Source: a virus
Reading direction: 5' to 3' (one strand)
Virus record (IMG/VR): IMGVR_UViG_3300047509_000156
Location: 42,482-106,481 of that record
Length of the DNA stretch: 64,000 nucleotides
In this document: positions 31,789 through 40,104 of the stretch, piece after piece
How positions within the stretch are numbered: position 1 is the first letter of the stretch
Layout of the letters: each line of letters starts with the position of its first letter
The notes under the pieces: model-generated
Told to the model about the DNA's origin: nothing
Database searches by the model: none
What the model saw: the letters and a program-made list of their open reading frames with translations, nothing else
Made by a program: the position numbers and the translations under genes

Positions 31789-31821
31789 CTGCAAAGCCCC
31801 CGGCTTTAGCCGTGGGGATGT

Positions 31822-32157
31822 TTACCCACTCTCTTCCTCCCTCCTCTGTTCCTTCGTCTGCCGCTGGAGTCGCTTCACCTCTGCCTCCAGTACCTCGGGC
31901 GTCTGCTTCTCGCGGGCGGCGACGATGGCCCACAGTTGCTCGATGTGGACCTCGCCATTATGGATCAGGCGATGACACTGGCAGGCCCAGTCGGCGCCTA
32001 ACGCCATGAGGTTCCAGGGGTGGTCAATTCGCATCGCCCCGCCAGCGCCACGGCCCCTAACATGGTGCGGTTCGCGTTTCTTGCAGAAACGACGGCACAG
32101 CTCGCAAAATCCAGGCGTGCGAAAAAGTTCGAGCGTTGGCTCATCGATCAGTTTCAT
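31822..32157 (-). CDS. HNH endonuclease-like protein
   Basis: 111 aa from an ATG at 32157. CELCRRFCKKREPHHVRGRG, then MRIDHPWNLMALG and CHRLIHNG, fits an HNH/recombination nuclease (His-His, Asn, His plus zinc cysteines). Coupled to the preceding gene by ATGA. It could act with the Rad52-like protein in recombination. Its 3' end touches the IS element. Confidence 0.75.
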   Translation of the reverse strand: MKLIDEPTLELFRTPGFCELCRRFCKKREPHHVRGRGAGGAMRIDHPWNLMALGADWACQCHRLIHNGEVHIEQLWAIVAAREKQTPEVLEAEVKRLQRQTKEQRREEESG

Positions 32158-32357
32158 GCCTTTGCCTTGGCCCGCGCCAGCAGTTCGTTCTCCAGTGCCC
32201 GCTGTGCCTGGATGATACAGGTGTAAGCCTTGCACAGATTGCAGGTGCAGTCGGTGGCGTGCTTTTCAGTACCGATCCGCTTATCTTCGTGTATCCAGCC
32301 GCTCGCTGACTGGAGACACTCCCTGGCGTCATTAAGAGTAATGGCAGTAATCTTCAC
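32154..32357 (-). CDS. Hypothetical Cys-containing protein
   Basis: 67 aa. HATDCTCNLCKAYTCIIQA suggests a small metal site. Coupled to the HNH gene. Confidence 0.6.
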   Translation of the reverse strand: MKITAITLNDARECLQSASGWIHEDKRIGTEKHATDCTCNLCKAYTCIIQAQRALENELLARAKAKA

Positions 32358-32359
32358 GC

Positions 32360-33001
32360 TTATCCCCCATACGTCTTGTTCGTCTCGTTAAAGACCCAAC
32401 CCTGGTTGGCGGCGTACTCGTTGATCATCTTCCAGACGATCTTCTTATCTTCCTTGGCCATGCCGGATAGCTGCTCCAGCTTGTCGTTGAAGTCGTCGCG
32501 CTTCGGTCCCAGGTGCAGATACTGCTCCCAATCGCGTACAGTTTGGCTGCGCGGGCAGGCCCAGTCCGGCAATGCTGGTTTTTTGACGAACTGGCGTTTC
32601 TGCGTGTCGTAGTCGCACCATTGCTTGGGCAGGTCGTACAAGTACCTGCCGATTCCCCACTTAACAGCCGTTCGCTTGATCGCGTCGGATACCGCTGCCT
32701 TCATCTTGTCGCCGCTATCTGGCTGTTCGCTTGGTCCGCCAACGTCCTGCTTGGGAATCCACTCGTCGCCGATCCGCAATGACAGGATACACTGTACGTT
32801 GCCATCGGAAAGAGCGGCGTACTCGTCCTTCCAGCCGTCGATCCCCATAACTTCGTCAAGTCTCTCCATGACGCATCTCGCGTCGATGTACGCGATGGCG
32901 AGGGCGCGGTTGCCGCTGACAGCCTGCGGCTTGAACGACACCTCGTCGATGGCGAACGGTTCTCGCAATTGACGAGCGATTAAGTCCGTTGGCTTGCTCA
33001 T
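32360..33001 (-). CDS. Rad52/Rad22-family single-strand annealing protein
   Basis: 213 aa. The fold signature is present: ALAIAYIDARCVMERLDEVM, GWKDEY, CILSLRI, then SDAIKRTAVKWGIGRYLYDL, which marks the family's central helix. These proteins form rings and anneal complementary strands in phage recombination. It starts at ATG 33001 within the stop region of 32998-33501. RusA (21361) and helicase (25895) complete the recombination set. Confidence 0.9.
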   Translation of the reverse strand: MSKPTDLIARQLREPFAIDEVSFKPQAVSGNRALAIAYIDARCVMERLDEVMGIDGWKDEYAALSDGNVQCILSLRIGDEWIPKQDVGGPSEQPDSGDKMKAAVSDAIKRTAVKWGIGRYLYDLPKQWCDYDTQKRQFVKKPALPDWACPRSQTVRDWEQYLHLGPKRDDFNDKLEQLSGMAKEDKKIVWKMINEYAANQGWVFNETNKTYGG

Positions 33002-33501
33002 GTCTTCTCCTTATTTGGCAAAGGTAATTGTTTCTTCGCTTGCTCTGTCTCGATACGCAGGGCGGCTTGCTCTAGGGCGTCCAGAACTTCAGGCGGAACT
33101 TCGCCCGACCGATCCCATCCATGATTGGCGGTAAAGGTCCATCGTGGCAGGGTGAGTGCATCAACCTCTAGGCTGCGACTGGTTAGCGCCATGTTCCACG
33201 ATGGGCATTCAATCGTTATGAACGTATCAGTGGTATGCTCGCCCTTGTACTTGTGGACCTTGACCGCGCTCGACCGGCATTTTCTATAGCGCCGGAAGAA
33301 CTCGCTCGGGTTCACCCTGCCGTCCAGCAGCAAGCCGCGCATTCGCTCTGACACGAGCGCCTGCCGCCGCCGCTTGACCGCCTCGCTCAACTTGCCGTCC
33401 TCCTCAAAGAGATCGGCCAGCGCCAGACAGTAGAGCGGATCGGGCAGTTCTCCCTGAACCAGTATCGTCAGCCGGACGTAGAGGTCGCCGCGTTCGCTCA
33501 T
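32998..33501 (-). CDS. TIGR02996-like protein
   Basis: 167 aa. PDPLYCLALADLFEEDGKLS matches the TIGR02996 core. The C-terminal half has strands (DTFITIECPSWNM) and a helical end. First gene after the family promoter at 33519-33547. Confidence 0.75.
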   Translation of the reverse strand: MSERGDLYVRLTILVQGELPDPLYCLALADLFEEDGKLSEAVKRRRQALVSERMRGLLLDGRVNPSEFFRRYRKCRSSAVKVHKYKGEHTTDTFITIECPSWNMALTSRSLEVDALTLPRWTFTANHGWDRSGEVPPEVLDALEQAALRIETEQAKKQLPLPNKEKT

Positions 33502-33518
33502 GATTCCTCCTTCGCCCT

Positions 33519-33547
33519 AATATACGCATCTTTCTCCTCGTTGTGAC
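33519..33547 (-). promoter_or_regulatory. Phage promoter family member
   Basis: On minus: GTCACA, 17 bp, TATATT. Divergent from the HTH gene at 33608. Confidence 0.85.
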
Positions 33548-33607
33548 AGGTTAGTTGCGGAATTCTTCGTCTTGCCACGTTCTCCGGCGTGTGATAGTCT
33601 CTTCCTT

Positions 33608-33856
33608 GTGAACGACGAGAAACCAGTTACCGACGAGTTTCTGCGGAAGCGTCTGGCTGCCCTCGTGCAGACATACGCGGGCGAGTACAACCGTGGCATC
33701 TCGGCCTTCGCCCGCGAGCATGGATTCCAGCCCAGTTTCATCAACGAGGTCCTTTCCGCGAAAAAACCTGTCTCCGAACGTCTGGCGCGTCTCGTCGGCT
33801 ATGTCAGAGAATCGAAGTGGGTCCGAATCAACGAGAAGAAAGAGGAAACACCGTGA
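33608..33856 (+). CDS. XRE-like HTH regulator
   Basis: 82 aa from a GTG at 33608 (no clear ribosome binding site; a TGATAGT -10-like box lies about 10 nt upstream, so the mRNA may be nearly leaderless). ISAFAREHGFQPSFINEVLS with SERLARLVGYV fits the five-helix XRE/Cro fold. It is divergent from a family promoter, as repressors often are. Possible lysogeny or timing regulator. Confidence 0.65.
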   Translation: MNDEKPVTDEFLRKRLAALVQTYAGEYNRGISAFAREHGFQPSFINEVLSAKKPVSERLARLVGYVRESKWVRINEKKEETP

Positions 33857-35136
33857 CCTGTACCATCAAGTCTCACCGTCTCATCCATCCATCCTTGCCG
33901 CTACCGGTGCCGCGATCACTGCCGGCAGTTGCCGCTGGAGGCATCCAGTGGCCATCCTTCACCGGGCAGGCGACGTTGGTGGGCACGTCTGCTGACGGTG
34001 GGACTACCGTCTACTACGACAGCAGCCTCGGTGCCGCTGGTCTGGCAAATGCGCAGGCGTTGGTGAGCGATGCGGCTCGCATCAACGCTCTCGATGATGG
34101 GTTCTTCGGCGTGAAGGGCGGACCAACAAACGTCATCATCTTCGCGCTGGGCGGCGCCACGGATGGAACTGGCGGCGCTGACCATGCTTCCTGTTCCTTT
34201 TCCACGGGTGCGAACATCGAGGTGTGTGCCGCGTTCGGTAAGGACGCGCGCTGCTCCGCACTGTACGAGGCAGAGCGCAGCGAGTGCCAGATGCGGAACA
34301 ACCTCTGTGGACTGTCCACGGGAGAGGCCCTGTCCCGTCTCTGTGCCGAGTACGGTATCTTTCCTTCTGGCCCCAATCCGCTCGCAGATTTTGCCAGTAC
34401 GCCGAGTTGGGTACAGGCTGGCTATCCCAACTGGGTGGATAAGACCCAGCCCAGCGACGGCGACTATCCGAGCATCGGTGCCGGAATGGCCTTCCTCTCA
34501 TGGCTGCGGGCGCAGAAGTTCACTATTGCCCAGATCGCGCAGGCGATGGTGTCTCTGGGAGATTCCGGCACGCTGTCGCAGCTTTACAGCAAACTCACCG
34601 GACACGTCGGCAGTCCCTGGAGCACCTTCCTCGCTGCTGCCAAGGCGCTGCCGGCAATCAAGGACGACGACCCATTCGCTGGGGCGACACCTCTTCCGGG
34701 TGGCAACACCGGCACGCTTACCGTCGGTACCGCCTTGCCCGCCGGCACGCTGCCGGTGAACGGTAACGCTGCCGCCCTGTCCATACCGCAAGGGCTGGCG
34801 ACGGGCACCTATCCTGTTGGCGGTACGGCTACGCCACCTCCGGGTGGACCAACTCTTGCCGCCGCCCAGAAGGCCGCCGCTGGTGCTGTGGACGCCTACG
34901 CGGCACATTACCCGCGATATTTTCGCCCCTACATCACCAATTGTGAACCAGGAGTCAAGGCAGCGCTGGCACAACTGTGGTCCAGCCCGCAGACCAGTTT
35001 CTCCCTGTCGCCACCCGCCGCACTGGCTCTGCCGGGATGGGCGAGTTATCTCGAACAGATCCTCCTGAAGTACGGCGAGCAGGCCCTGGAGCAGATCCTT
35101 CAGGATATCCTCGCTGGCAAGGTTCCGAAACCGTGA
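33853..35136 (+). CDS. Peptidase-like cargo protein
   Basis: 427 aa from a GTG at 33853 overlapping the preceding stop (GTGA). The first 350 residues form a globular region with GGADHASCSF, CAAFGKDARCSALYEAERSE and CQMRNNLCG, followed by a SIGAGMAFLSWLRAQKF helix region. This layout recalls a family of bacterial proteins with a His-containing active-site-like loop and a conserved ALYxAERSE helix. Pro/Gly repeats lead to a C-terminal helix. No signal peptide. Function inferred only. Confidence 0.6.
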   Translation: MTCTIKSHRLIHPSLPLPVPRSLPAVAAGGIQWPSFTGQATLVGTSADGGTTVYYDSSLGAAGLANAQALVSDAARINALDDGFFGVKGGPTNVIIFALGGATDGTGGADHASCSFSTGANIEVCAAFGKDARCSALYEAERSECQMRNNLCGLSTGEALSRLCAEYGIFPSGPNPLADFASTPSWVQAGYPNWVDKTQPSDGDYPSIGAGMAFLSWLRAQKFTIAQIAQAMVSLGDSGTLSQLYSKLTGHVGSPWSTFLAAAKALPAIKDDDPFAGATPLPGGNTGTLTVGTALPAGTLPVNGNAAALSIPQGLATGTYPVGGTATPPPGGPTLAAAQKAAAGAVDAYAAHYPRYFRPYITNCEPGVKAALAQLWSSPQTSFSLSPPAALALPGWASYLEQILLKYGEQALEQILQDILAGKVPKP

Positions 35137-35152
35137 TCACTGGAGTGAAGAG

Positions 35153-35260
35153 ATGAACCGCGACCTTGTTGGTTTGTGTGAGGCGATCCTTGCCGGCGAT
35201 CTGACGGCTATTACATCCCGCACCCCGACGAGGCCAAAAGAGTGCGATCGTACCTGCTGA
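35153..35260 (+). CDS. Small hypothetical protein
   Basis: 35 aa from an ATG behind GAGTGAAGAG. Helix LVGLCEAILAGDLTAITSR then a basic tail. It overlaps the next gene's start by 19 nt, which may couple them. Confidence 0.45.
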   Translation: MNRDLVGLCEAILAGDLTAITSRTPTRPKECDRTC

Positions 35261-36822
35261 TCACTCTGATCCTCCTCTTCGCCTCCTTTCTCCCTGCCGT
35301 CGATGCGGTGCCACAGCCAAGTCTACAACTGGCTGTGGCACTTGCTAAACTGGACGCCTCGCGCCTTCCTGAGAAGGTCCGCCTCACCTGCCGCTACTAC
35401 TACACGGAGAAACAGGGTAAGGACCTCGAAGAGATCCGCGTCGCGGCACGCTACCACTTCAACCTGCACAGCCACGTCAAGGAACCTGTCGATGTAGTCG
35501 AGATCACCCCCTGGTTGTGGCGCTTCGACTGGGCTGATGCACGCAGAAGGGGCGATCTTCAGATTCTGGCAACCCTGGAGACGGCGGCGACGCTCGATCA
35601 CTTCTTCCACGAACACACACCCACGAAGGTTGATGTGGTCGTTAATACCCTCTGGCCTGGAGGGGTCTTTGCCGGCGACGGAAAGTTCTACGAACGCGGA
35701 GAATCGCCTGTCAGGGTCCGCGCTGGCGGCATCGTCCATACGAGCGCTGCCTGGCCCCCTCTGAGTGATATCAAGGAACTGCGAGAGTTGCTCCAAAGCG
35801 AGGTGCCGATACTTCACTTCGGCTGGTTCATGGCGCAGACTTCCCGCCAGCGTCCCTACGGCCGCGCCAAACAGAACGGTCTAGGTTACTACAACCTCCA
35901 CGGATTAAAATCCAGGGACGATTATTTTAAGTTGATCAAACTGAATATAAAGGACTCCGAGGATATCGACGAGCATATCCGTGCTGCTCTGGAGAAGTCG
36001 GGCATCAACCCCAACGATGGGGCACGACAGATCGCTCGCTTCCAGGCGCTGACGGGCGGATCGTGGGGCACCTTCGACACGGACGACACGAGCAATGGCA
36101 ACAACGCCCTGGACAAGCCAGTCGTCGGCACTTTCAAGCACAACGCTGAGGAATGGTTTTCCCACCTGCCCAACAAGACACCCGTCACTCTGGCCTGTAA
36201 CGACAAGGGGGTGTTGCAGGAGTTCGCACCAACGGACAGTCACGGTTTCAACGACAGTTCGACTCTCAACGCCAGCCAGGACCCCCGCGTCCACGTCAAC
36301 CTGGCCTGCCTCCGCTGTCACTCGGCAGATATTTTGCAACCTATTCGCGATAGTTTTCGTGAGTCCTTCAAAGCGGGCGATTGGTTAGGATTAAGCGCCT
36401 ACAAGGATAGCGTGCGACGAGAACTAACTAGGCAATACCTCGGGAAAATCAACCCGCAAATAGAAGCAGACAATGCTGTTTATGCCGAGGGCATAAGACA
36501 GGCATCGATTACTTCTGCTTACCCGAAAGGATTGACCGTTACGCGCGCGGCTGCGTTGTACGCGCGAAGTTTTCACAATTACGTCGATACGCCTGTTACT
36601 CTTGAGCGTGCCGCAGCCGAACTGGGTTGCGCTCCGGTTGAGTTCCTTGATTCCTTGCGGTTCGCAGCGTCGCCACCTCCTGGCACTGTCGCTATTATTG
36701 ACCTGCCTTTGAGCAGGTTCCTCACGAGAAAGCCGCTGACAATTGGCAGACAGACGTGGGAAGGCCGCTTCGCAGCAGCAAACCAGGCGCTTGCGACTTG
36801 GAGGCTGTCGAGGAAGAGGTAG
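35242..36822 (+). CDS. Secreted cytochrome c-like protein
   Basis: 526 aa from a GTG at 35242. Signal peptide MRSYLLITLILLFASFLPAV. One CxxCH heme motif (NLACLRCHSADIL) at about residue 355. The rest is mixed, with several Trp/His residues that could serve as the distal ligand. Planctomycete genomes carry many such large cytochrome-like exported proteins. It is probably host-derived cargo. Redox activity is inferred from CxxCH alone. Confidence 0.75.
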   Translation: MRSYLLITLILLFASFLPAVDAVPQPSLQLAVALAKLDASRLPEKVRLTCRYYYTEKQGKDLEEIRVAARYHFNLHSHVKEPVDVVEITPWLWRFDWADARRRGDLQILATLETAATLDHFFHEHTPTKVDVVVNTLWPGGVFAGDGKFYERGESPVRVRAGGIVHTSAAWPPLSDIKELRELLQSEVPILHFGWFMAQTSRQRPYGRAKQNGLGYYNLHGLKSRDDYFKLIKLNIKDSEDIDEHIRAALEKSGINPNDGARQIARFQALTGGSWGTFDTDDTSNGNNALDKPVVGTFKHNAEEWFSHLPNKTPVTLACNDKGVLQEFAPTDSHGFNDSSTLNASQDPRVHVNLACLRCHSADILQPIRDSFRESFKAGDWLGLSAYKDSVRRELTRQYLGKINPQIEADNAVYAEGIRQASITSAYPKGLTVTRAAALYARSFHNYVDTPVTLERAAAELGCAPVEFLDSLRFAASPPPGTVAIIDLPLSRFLTRKPLTIGRQTWEGRFAAANQALATWRLSRKR

Positions 36823-36844
36823 AATAGAACCATGGTACTCCTCG

Positions 36845-37033
36845 GTGGCAGGCGCCTACGCGGCTGCGAACAACGACTACAATCTCGGCTTGTGGGATGC
36901 CTGTTACAACACCTGCGGAGAGGGAGACGCCGCCGACGCCAAGTTCACCGCTTGCTCGAAGGACTTCTCGCTCCAGGTAGGCATCATCATCGACACGCTG
37001 GGTTACATCGACGACATCCTGGCCAACTACTGA
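36845..37033 (+). CDS. Small hypothetical protein
   Basis: About 62 aa from a GTG at 36845. NNDYNLGLWDACYNTCGEGD, then CSKDFSLQVGIII. The three cysteines and acidic character look genuine. The start is uncertain because no strong ribosome binding site is present. A TAGAAT box lies at about 36821. Confidence 0.5.
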   Translation: MAGAYAAANNDYNLGLWDACYNTCGEGDAADAKFTACSKDFSLQVGIIIDTLGYIDDILANY

Positions 37034-37044
37034 AAAGGTGACGC

Positions 37045-37758
37045 ATGGTTCGCTATCTCGCTTTTGCCTCCCTGTCCGTGCTTCTCTGGCCTCTGCCACT
37101 GCTGGCTACCTGTCGCGCCCGCCGCGTCGTGGCGGTCAAGGAAGTGGTCGTCGTGAAGAAGAAGGTCGTTCCGGCAATCGTTTTGACGCCTCTGGCTGCC
37201 TACGTCCCAGGCTACCTCGTCGTCGGCAGCGTCTACACCGGCCCGGCTCCCGGTGTCTACGCACCGACTCCTGCACCTGTTCCTGTACCAACGCCAGCGG
37301 CCACGCCGGTACCGCGAACGACTACCAGTACGGAAACCAGTACGACAACCACGGTCTTCACCGAGGCACAAAAGGCGTGGCTGAGGAAGGAGATCCGCGC
37401 CGCCGTGGGCGATGCTGTCGGCAAGCCTTCGGTGAGGGAAGTTACTCCTGGTGCCACTGCCACTCCAGCGACACCAAAAGAGGAATCGCGGACGACGGAC
37501 GCGCCGGCTATATTCGCCAAGAATTGTGCAAAATGCCATACCGCTGGTCCCAGCCTGAACGCCAAGACGAGTTTCGAGATGTTCTCGGCGGACGGCAAGA
37601 TGAAGGATCTACCCGACAAGCAGTGGGCCAAGGTGGGGGCACGAGTCGCACTGGCGGAAATGCCGCCGCCGATCAAGGATGCTGCCGGTAAGGAATCTCC
37701 GGCGATGTCAGACGAGGACGCCGCCATCGTGGCGAACTACATCAAGAACCGCAAGTAA
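37045..37758 (+). CDS. Secreted cytochrome c with Pro/Thr linker
   Basis: 237 aa. Signal peptide (MVRYLAFASLSVLLWPLPLL), basic strand region, then a Pro/Thr/Val-rich linker of about 60 residues. A mono-heme cytochrome c domain follows: FAKNCAKCHTAGPS, a distal Met in LAEMPPP, and the closing helix DEDAAIVANYIKNRK. This is a complete class I cytochrome layout. Second CxxCH protein in the cluster. Probably acts in the periplasm. Confidence 0.88.
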   Translation: MVRYLAFASLSVLLWPLPLLATCRARRVVAVKEVVVVKKKVVPAIVLTPLAAYVPGYLVVGSVYTGPAPGVYAPTPAPVPVPTPAATPVPRTTTSTETSTTTTVFTEAQKAWLRKEIRAAVGDAVGKPSVREVTPGATATPATPKEESRTTDAPAIFAKNCAKCHTAGPSLNAKTSFEMFSADGKMKDLPDKQWAKVGARVALAEMPPPIKDAAGKESPAMSDEDAAIVANYIKNRK

Positions 37759-37811
37759 CGCCAGTTACCGCGTTACAATAGATACTGGGGAATCCAACAG
37801 AGGAGAGAATC

Positions 37812-38516
37812 ATGAAGAAACTGATCGTACTCGCCATCGTGGCAACCACCTTGGTCTGGACCTACGAAGCCTCAGCACAGCGCGGCGGGCGCGGGGGTGG
37901 TCGTGGTGTCGCCGGCCGAGGCGGGCGTATCGGCGGCGCCGGGCGTGGCGTGGCCCGTGCCGGTCGTGGTATCGCTCGTGGCGGGAGACTGGCCGGTCGA
38001 GCCGGGCGTGGCGTGGCCCGTGCCGGTCGTGGTATCGCTCGTGGCGGGAGACTGGCCGGTCGAGCCGGTCGCGGCGCTGTTCGGAATGGAGGCCGAGCGG
38101 CAATTGCTTCGGCCCGTCTGGCTCGCGCCGGCTTCCGTGGCAATGCTTTTCGCGGCAACTTCCGTGGGGCGAACTTCATCCGTAACCGCTTCGTGGGCAA
38201 TGCCTCTTTCCGCAACCGTGCGTTCTTCCTGAATAACTTCAACCGCTTCGGTTACGGCAACGCGGCCTTCCTTGGTCGTATCGGCTACGGTAGCGCCGGA
38301 TTCGTCTACCCGTCGCTGGTTGCCGGCTACACGGCACCGCTGGGATTTTCCGCAGCGTCTGGTTACTCCGGATATGCCGCCCCGCCTCTGCCGCCTCTGG
38401 CTCCAGCGGTTTCCGAGGCTGCACCGCCCTGCACGGGATTGCGTGCCGAAGCGGCAGCCACGTCATCGGTGACAACCACGGTAACGACCGTGACCACGAC
38501 AACCACGAATCAGTGA
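37812..38516 (+). CDS. Exported Gly/Arg-rich repeat protein
   Basis: 234 aa. Signal peptide MKKLIVLAIVATTLVW ending at EASAQ. Residues 23-105 are Gly/Arg/Ala repeats (GRGVARAGRGIARGGRLAGR twice), then an Asn/Phe/Arg/Gly region, and a Thr-rich end. Highly cationic and secreted, so it may bind DNA, RNA or envelope polymers. The preceding TACAAT (37774-37779) may be its -10. It is followed by a strong terminator. Confidence 0.7.
   Translation: MKKLIVLAIVATTLVWTYEASAQRGGRGGGRGVAGRGGRIGGAGRGVARAGRGIARGGRLAGRAGRGVARAGRGIARGGRLAGRAGRGAVRNGGRAAIASARLARAGFRGNAFRGNFRGANFIRNRFVGNASFRNRAFFLNNFNRFGYGNAAFLGRIGYGSAGFVYPSLVAGYTAPLGFSAASGYSGYAAPPLPPLAPAVSEAAPPCTGLRAEAAATSSVTTTVTTVTTTTTNQ
37941..38066 (+). 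repeat. Two exact 63-bp tandem repeats
   Basis: Copies at 37941-38003 and 38004-38066 are identical, inside the Gly/Arg-rich gene. The unit is 21 codons, so copy-number change keeps frame. Confidence 0.9.
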
Positions 38517-38540
38517 GAGTAGTACCTTGGCGGGTACTTT

Positions 38541-38595
38541 GGCCACGGAGGTGAAGTCATAGCCATCTCCGTGGCCGTTTTACTTTAGGAGGGCG
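38541..38595 (+). terminator. Rho-independent terminator
   Basis: GGCCACGGAG / CTCCGTGGCC, 10-bp stem, then GTTTTACTTT. Ends the cytochrome cargo operon. Confidence 0.8.
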
Positions 38596-38599
38596 AATC

Positions 38600-38788
38600 A
38601 TGCCGTTTTGGATGCTCGTTTTGGTCCTGGTTACGCTCATCGCCCTGTGTTGGGGTGGTGGGTATGGTTTCTATCGTAGCGCCCCCGACCGGCCGTTCGT
38701 CGGCGGACTTCTGGGCGTCCTGGGCCTGATCCTGTTCATCGTCCTAGTGATGGTGTTCATGCAGGGGCAACAGTTGCCTGGAAGGTGA
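38600..38788 (+). CDS. Small two-TM membrane protein
   Basis: 62 aa. TAGGAGGGCGAATC precedes the ATG. Two hydrophobic helices (MLVLVLVTLIALCWGGGYG and LLGVLGLILFIVLVMVFM). It resembles small holin-like or DUF3309-type proteins. Heads a run of membrane genes. Confidence 0.7.
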   Translation: MPFWMLVLVLVTLIALCWGGGYGFYRSAPDRPFVGGLLGVLGLILFIVLVMVFMQGQQLPGR

Positions 38789-38789
38789 C

Positions 38790-38870
38790 ATGGATCTCTA
38801 CAACGTCTTCTGCCTTGTCCTGATCACCCTTGTTAGCCTCGATGCCGTGGTACACGACGGGAGAACCTAG
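38790..38870 (+). CDS. Short membrane peptide
   Basis: 26 aa from an ATG behind GGAAGGTGAC. NVFCLVLITLVSLDAVV is one hydrophobic stretch. It lies between membrane genes and may be a regulator or part of a lysis set. Confidence 0.5.
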   Translation: MDLYNVFCLVLITLVSLDAVVHDGRT

Positions 38871-38884
38871 CCCCAAAGGACCAA

Positions 38885-39373
38885 ATGGACCACTTAGCCG
38901 CCCTCGTCTCGGCAATAACTGCCCTGGTCATTGCTGTAACCGGCCTGCTGGCAATGATCATCCGACTGTGGTTTCTCATGAAGAGAGGAGACGCCAAGAC
39001 CGACAAGCGCGTGGACCTCATCTGGTCGCGGGATATATCCCGTGGCGAGATGGCAGTCCAGAAGATCGACACGAGGTCGCTGGAGGCAGCCTTCGCCCCG
39101 ATTGCCCCGGCACTCAGGCGGATCAAGTACGACCTACCCGACGCCACTGCGGGAGAACTGGCCGAGGCCATCGAGGACCGGATGGGGGAATGGATTACCC
39201 GGCATATATGCGGACCCCTCCATGTGAAGGACTATATGTGTCTTGCCATCGCTCTCCAGGTGGCCAGCAGCGAGGGGCCAAGCGTCCGCAACCATAACTC
39301 ACCCTGGCGGCGAGTCAAGCCGGCGCCCATGACGGATATCGCGACACCGGCCAAAGAAGATACCGCGAAGTAA
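38885..39373 (+). CDS. N-terminally anchored membrane protein
   Basis: 162 aa. One N-terminal membrane helix (LVSAITALVIAVTGLLAMII) and a charged, helical soluble part. Topology resembles some phage holin- or spanin-associated proteins, but no family was recognised. Confidence 0.65.
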   Translation: MDHLAALVSAITALVIAVTGLLAMIIRLWFLMKRGDAKTDKRVDLIWSRDISRGEMAVQKIDTRSLEAAFAPIAPALRRIKYDLPDATAGELAEAIEDRMGEWITRHICGPLHVKDYMCLAIALQVASSEGPSVRNHNSPWRRVKPAPMTDIATPAKEDTAK

Positions 39374-39387
39374 CGTAGAGGTTCGCC

Positions 39388-40086
39388 ATGCCTACGGCTG
39401 ACAGGAGCGAACAACGGGAGCATCGGTTCGAGGGGGACATCCGTCCCATCCCCGATCCGACCGTGCTGACCACGCAGCAACTCGCCACTGCGATGACGAG
39501 CCTCAAGGAACTGATCGACGTGCGGTTCAACCAGGCGCACGATGAGGCGATACTGAGGAACGAGATCCTTGAGACTCGCCTGAAAGCGATGGACATGGCC
39601 ATCGCTCTCGTTCAGACCGCAGCCGACCGCATACCGGGCTACGTGGACGAGAAGATAAACTCCCTGCGTTCCGTCCATGAGGAGAGGTTCAACAGCATCC
39701 AGGTTCAGTTCAAGGAGCGAGACGTGCGTACGGAGCAGACCAGCAAGGACAGCAAAGTGGCCGTTGACGCGGCGCTTCAGGCCGCGAAGGAGGCGGTCAC
39801 AGAGCAAAATCGTTCGGCGGCGTTGGCGATTTCCAAGAGTGAGGCATCCACTATCAAGCAGATCGACCAGATGGGACTTCAGATCCAGACAGGGAACAAG
39901 TCAATGGACGACAAGTTCGGTGACATCAAAGAACGACTAACCCGAATCGAGGGCAAGGACGTGGGCCATACTGCCACCGTGGCGCAGCAGTCAACAGCGA
40001 GCAGTTTCATCCTCGCCATCGTGGTAGGCATCGCCGGCATTGTCATTGGCCTAGGGGCAATAGCCGTTTCCGTTCTGAAGCGCTGA
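39388..40086 (+). CDS. Coiled-coil protein with C-terminal TM
   Basis: 232 aa. Residues 30-190 are a long coiled coil; the end is one membrane helix (FILAIVVGIAGIVIGLGAIA). Phages often place such proteins next to lysis genes. Possibly a membrane-tethered tail or lysis accessory factor. Confidence 0.7.
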   Translation: MPTADRSEQREHRFEGDIRPIPDPTVLTTQQLATAMTSLKELIDVRFNQAHDEAILRNEILETRLKAMDMAIALVQTAADRIPGYVDEKINSLRSVHEERFNSIQVQFKERDVRTEQTSKDSKVAVDAALQAAKEAVTEQNRSAALAISKSEASTIKQIDQMGLQIQTGNKSMDDKFGDIKERLTRIEGKDVGHTATVAQQSTASSFILAIVVGIAGIVIGLGAIAVSVLKR

Positions 40087-40104
40087 GGAGGACAGAACAA
40101 AGCC

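Larger units (their letters stand above)
30582..31820 (+). mobile_element. IS200/IS605-group TnpB-only element
   Basis: Left end: CCCC-t-AGC-ttca-GCT-at-GGGG hairpin near 30585-30605. Right end: CCCC-c-GGC-ttta-GCC-gt-GGGG near 31799-31817, the usual subterminal hairpins. It holds tnpB and no tnpA. The right hairpin lies in the position of an omegaRNA 3' end. Exact boundaries were not resolved. Confidence 0.75.

Noticed and set aside
30562-31794. A 410-codon minus frame
   Set aside because: It is the mirror of tnpB, whose RuvC and zinc motifs are complete on plus.
36832-37041. A 69-codon plus frame rich in Arg and His
   Set aside because: Typical shadow composition. The other frame (36845-37033) has a natural product.
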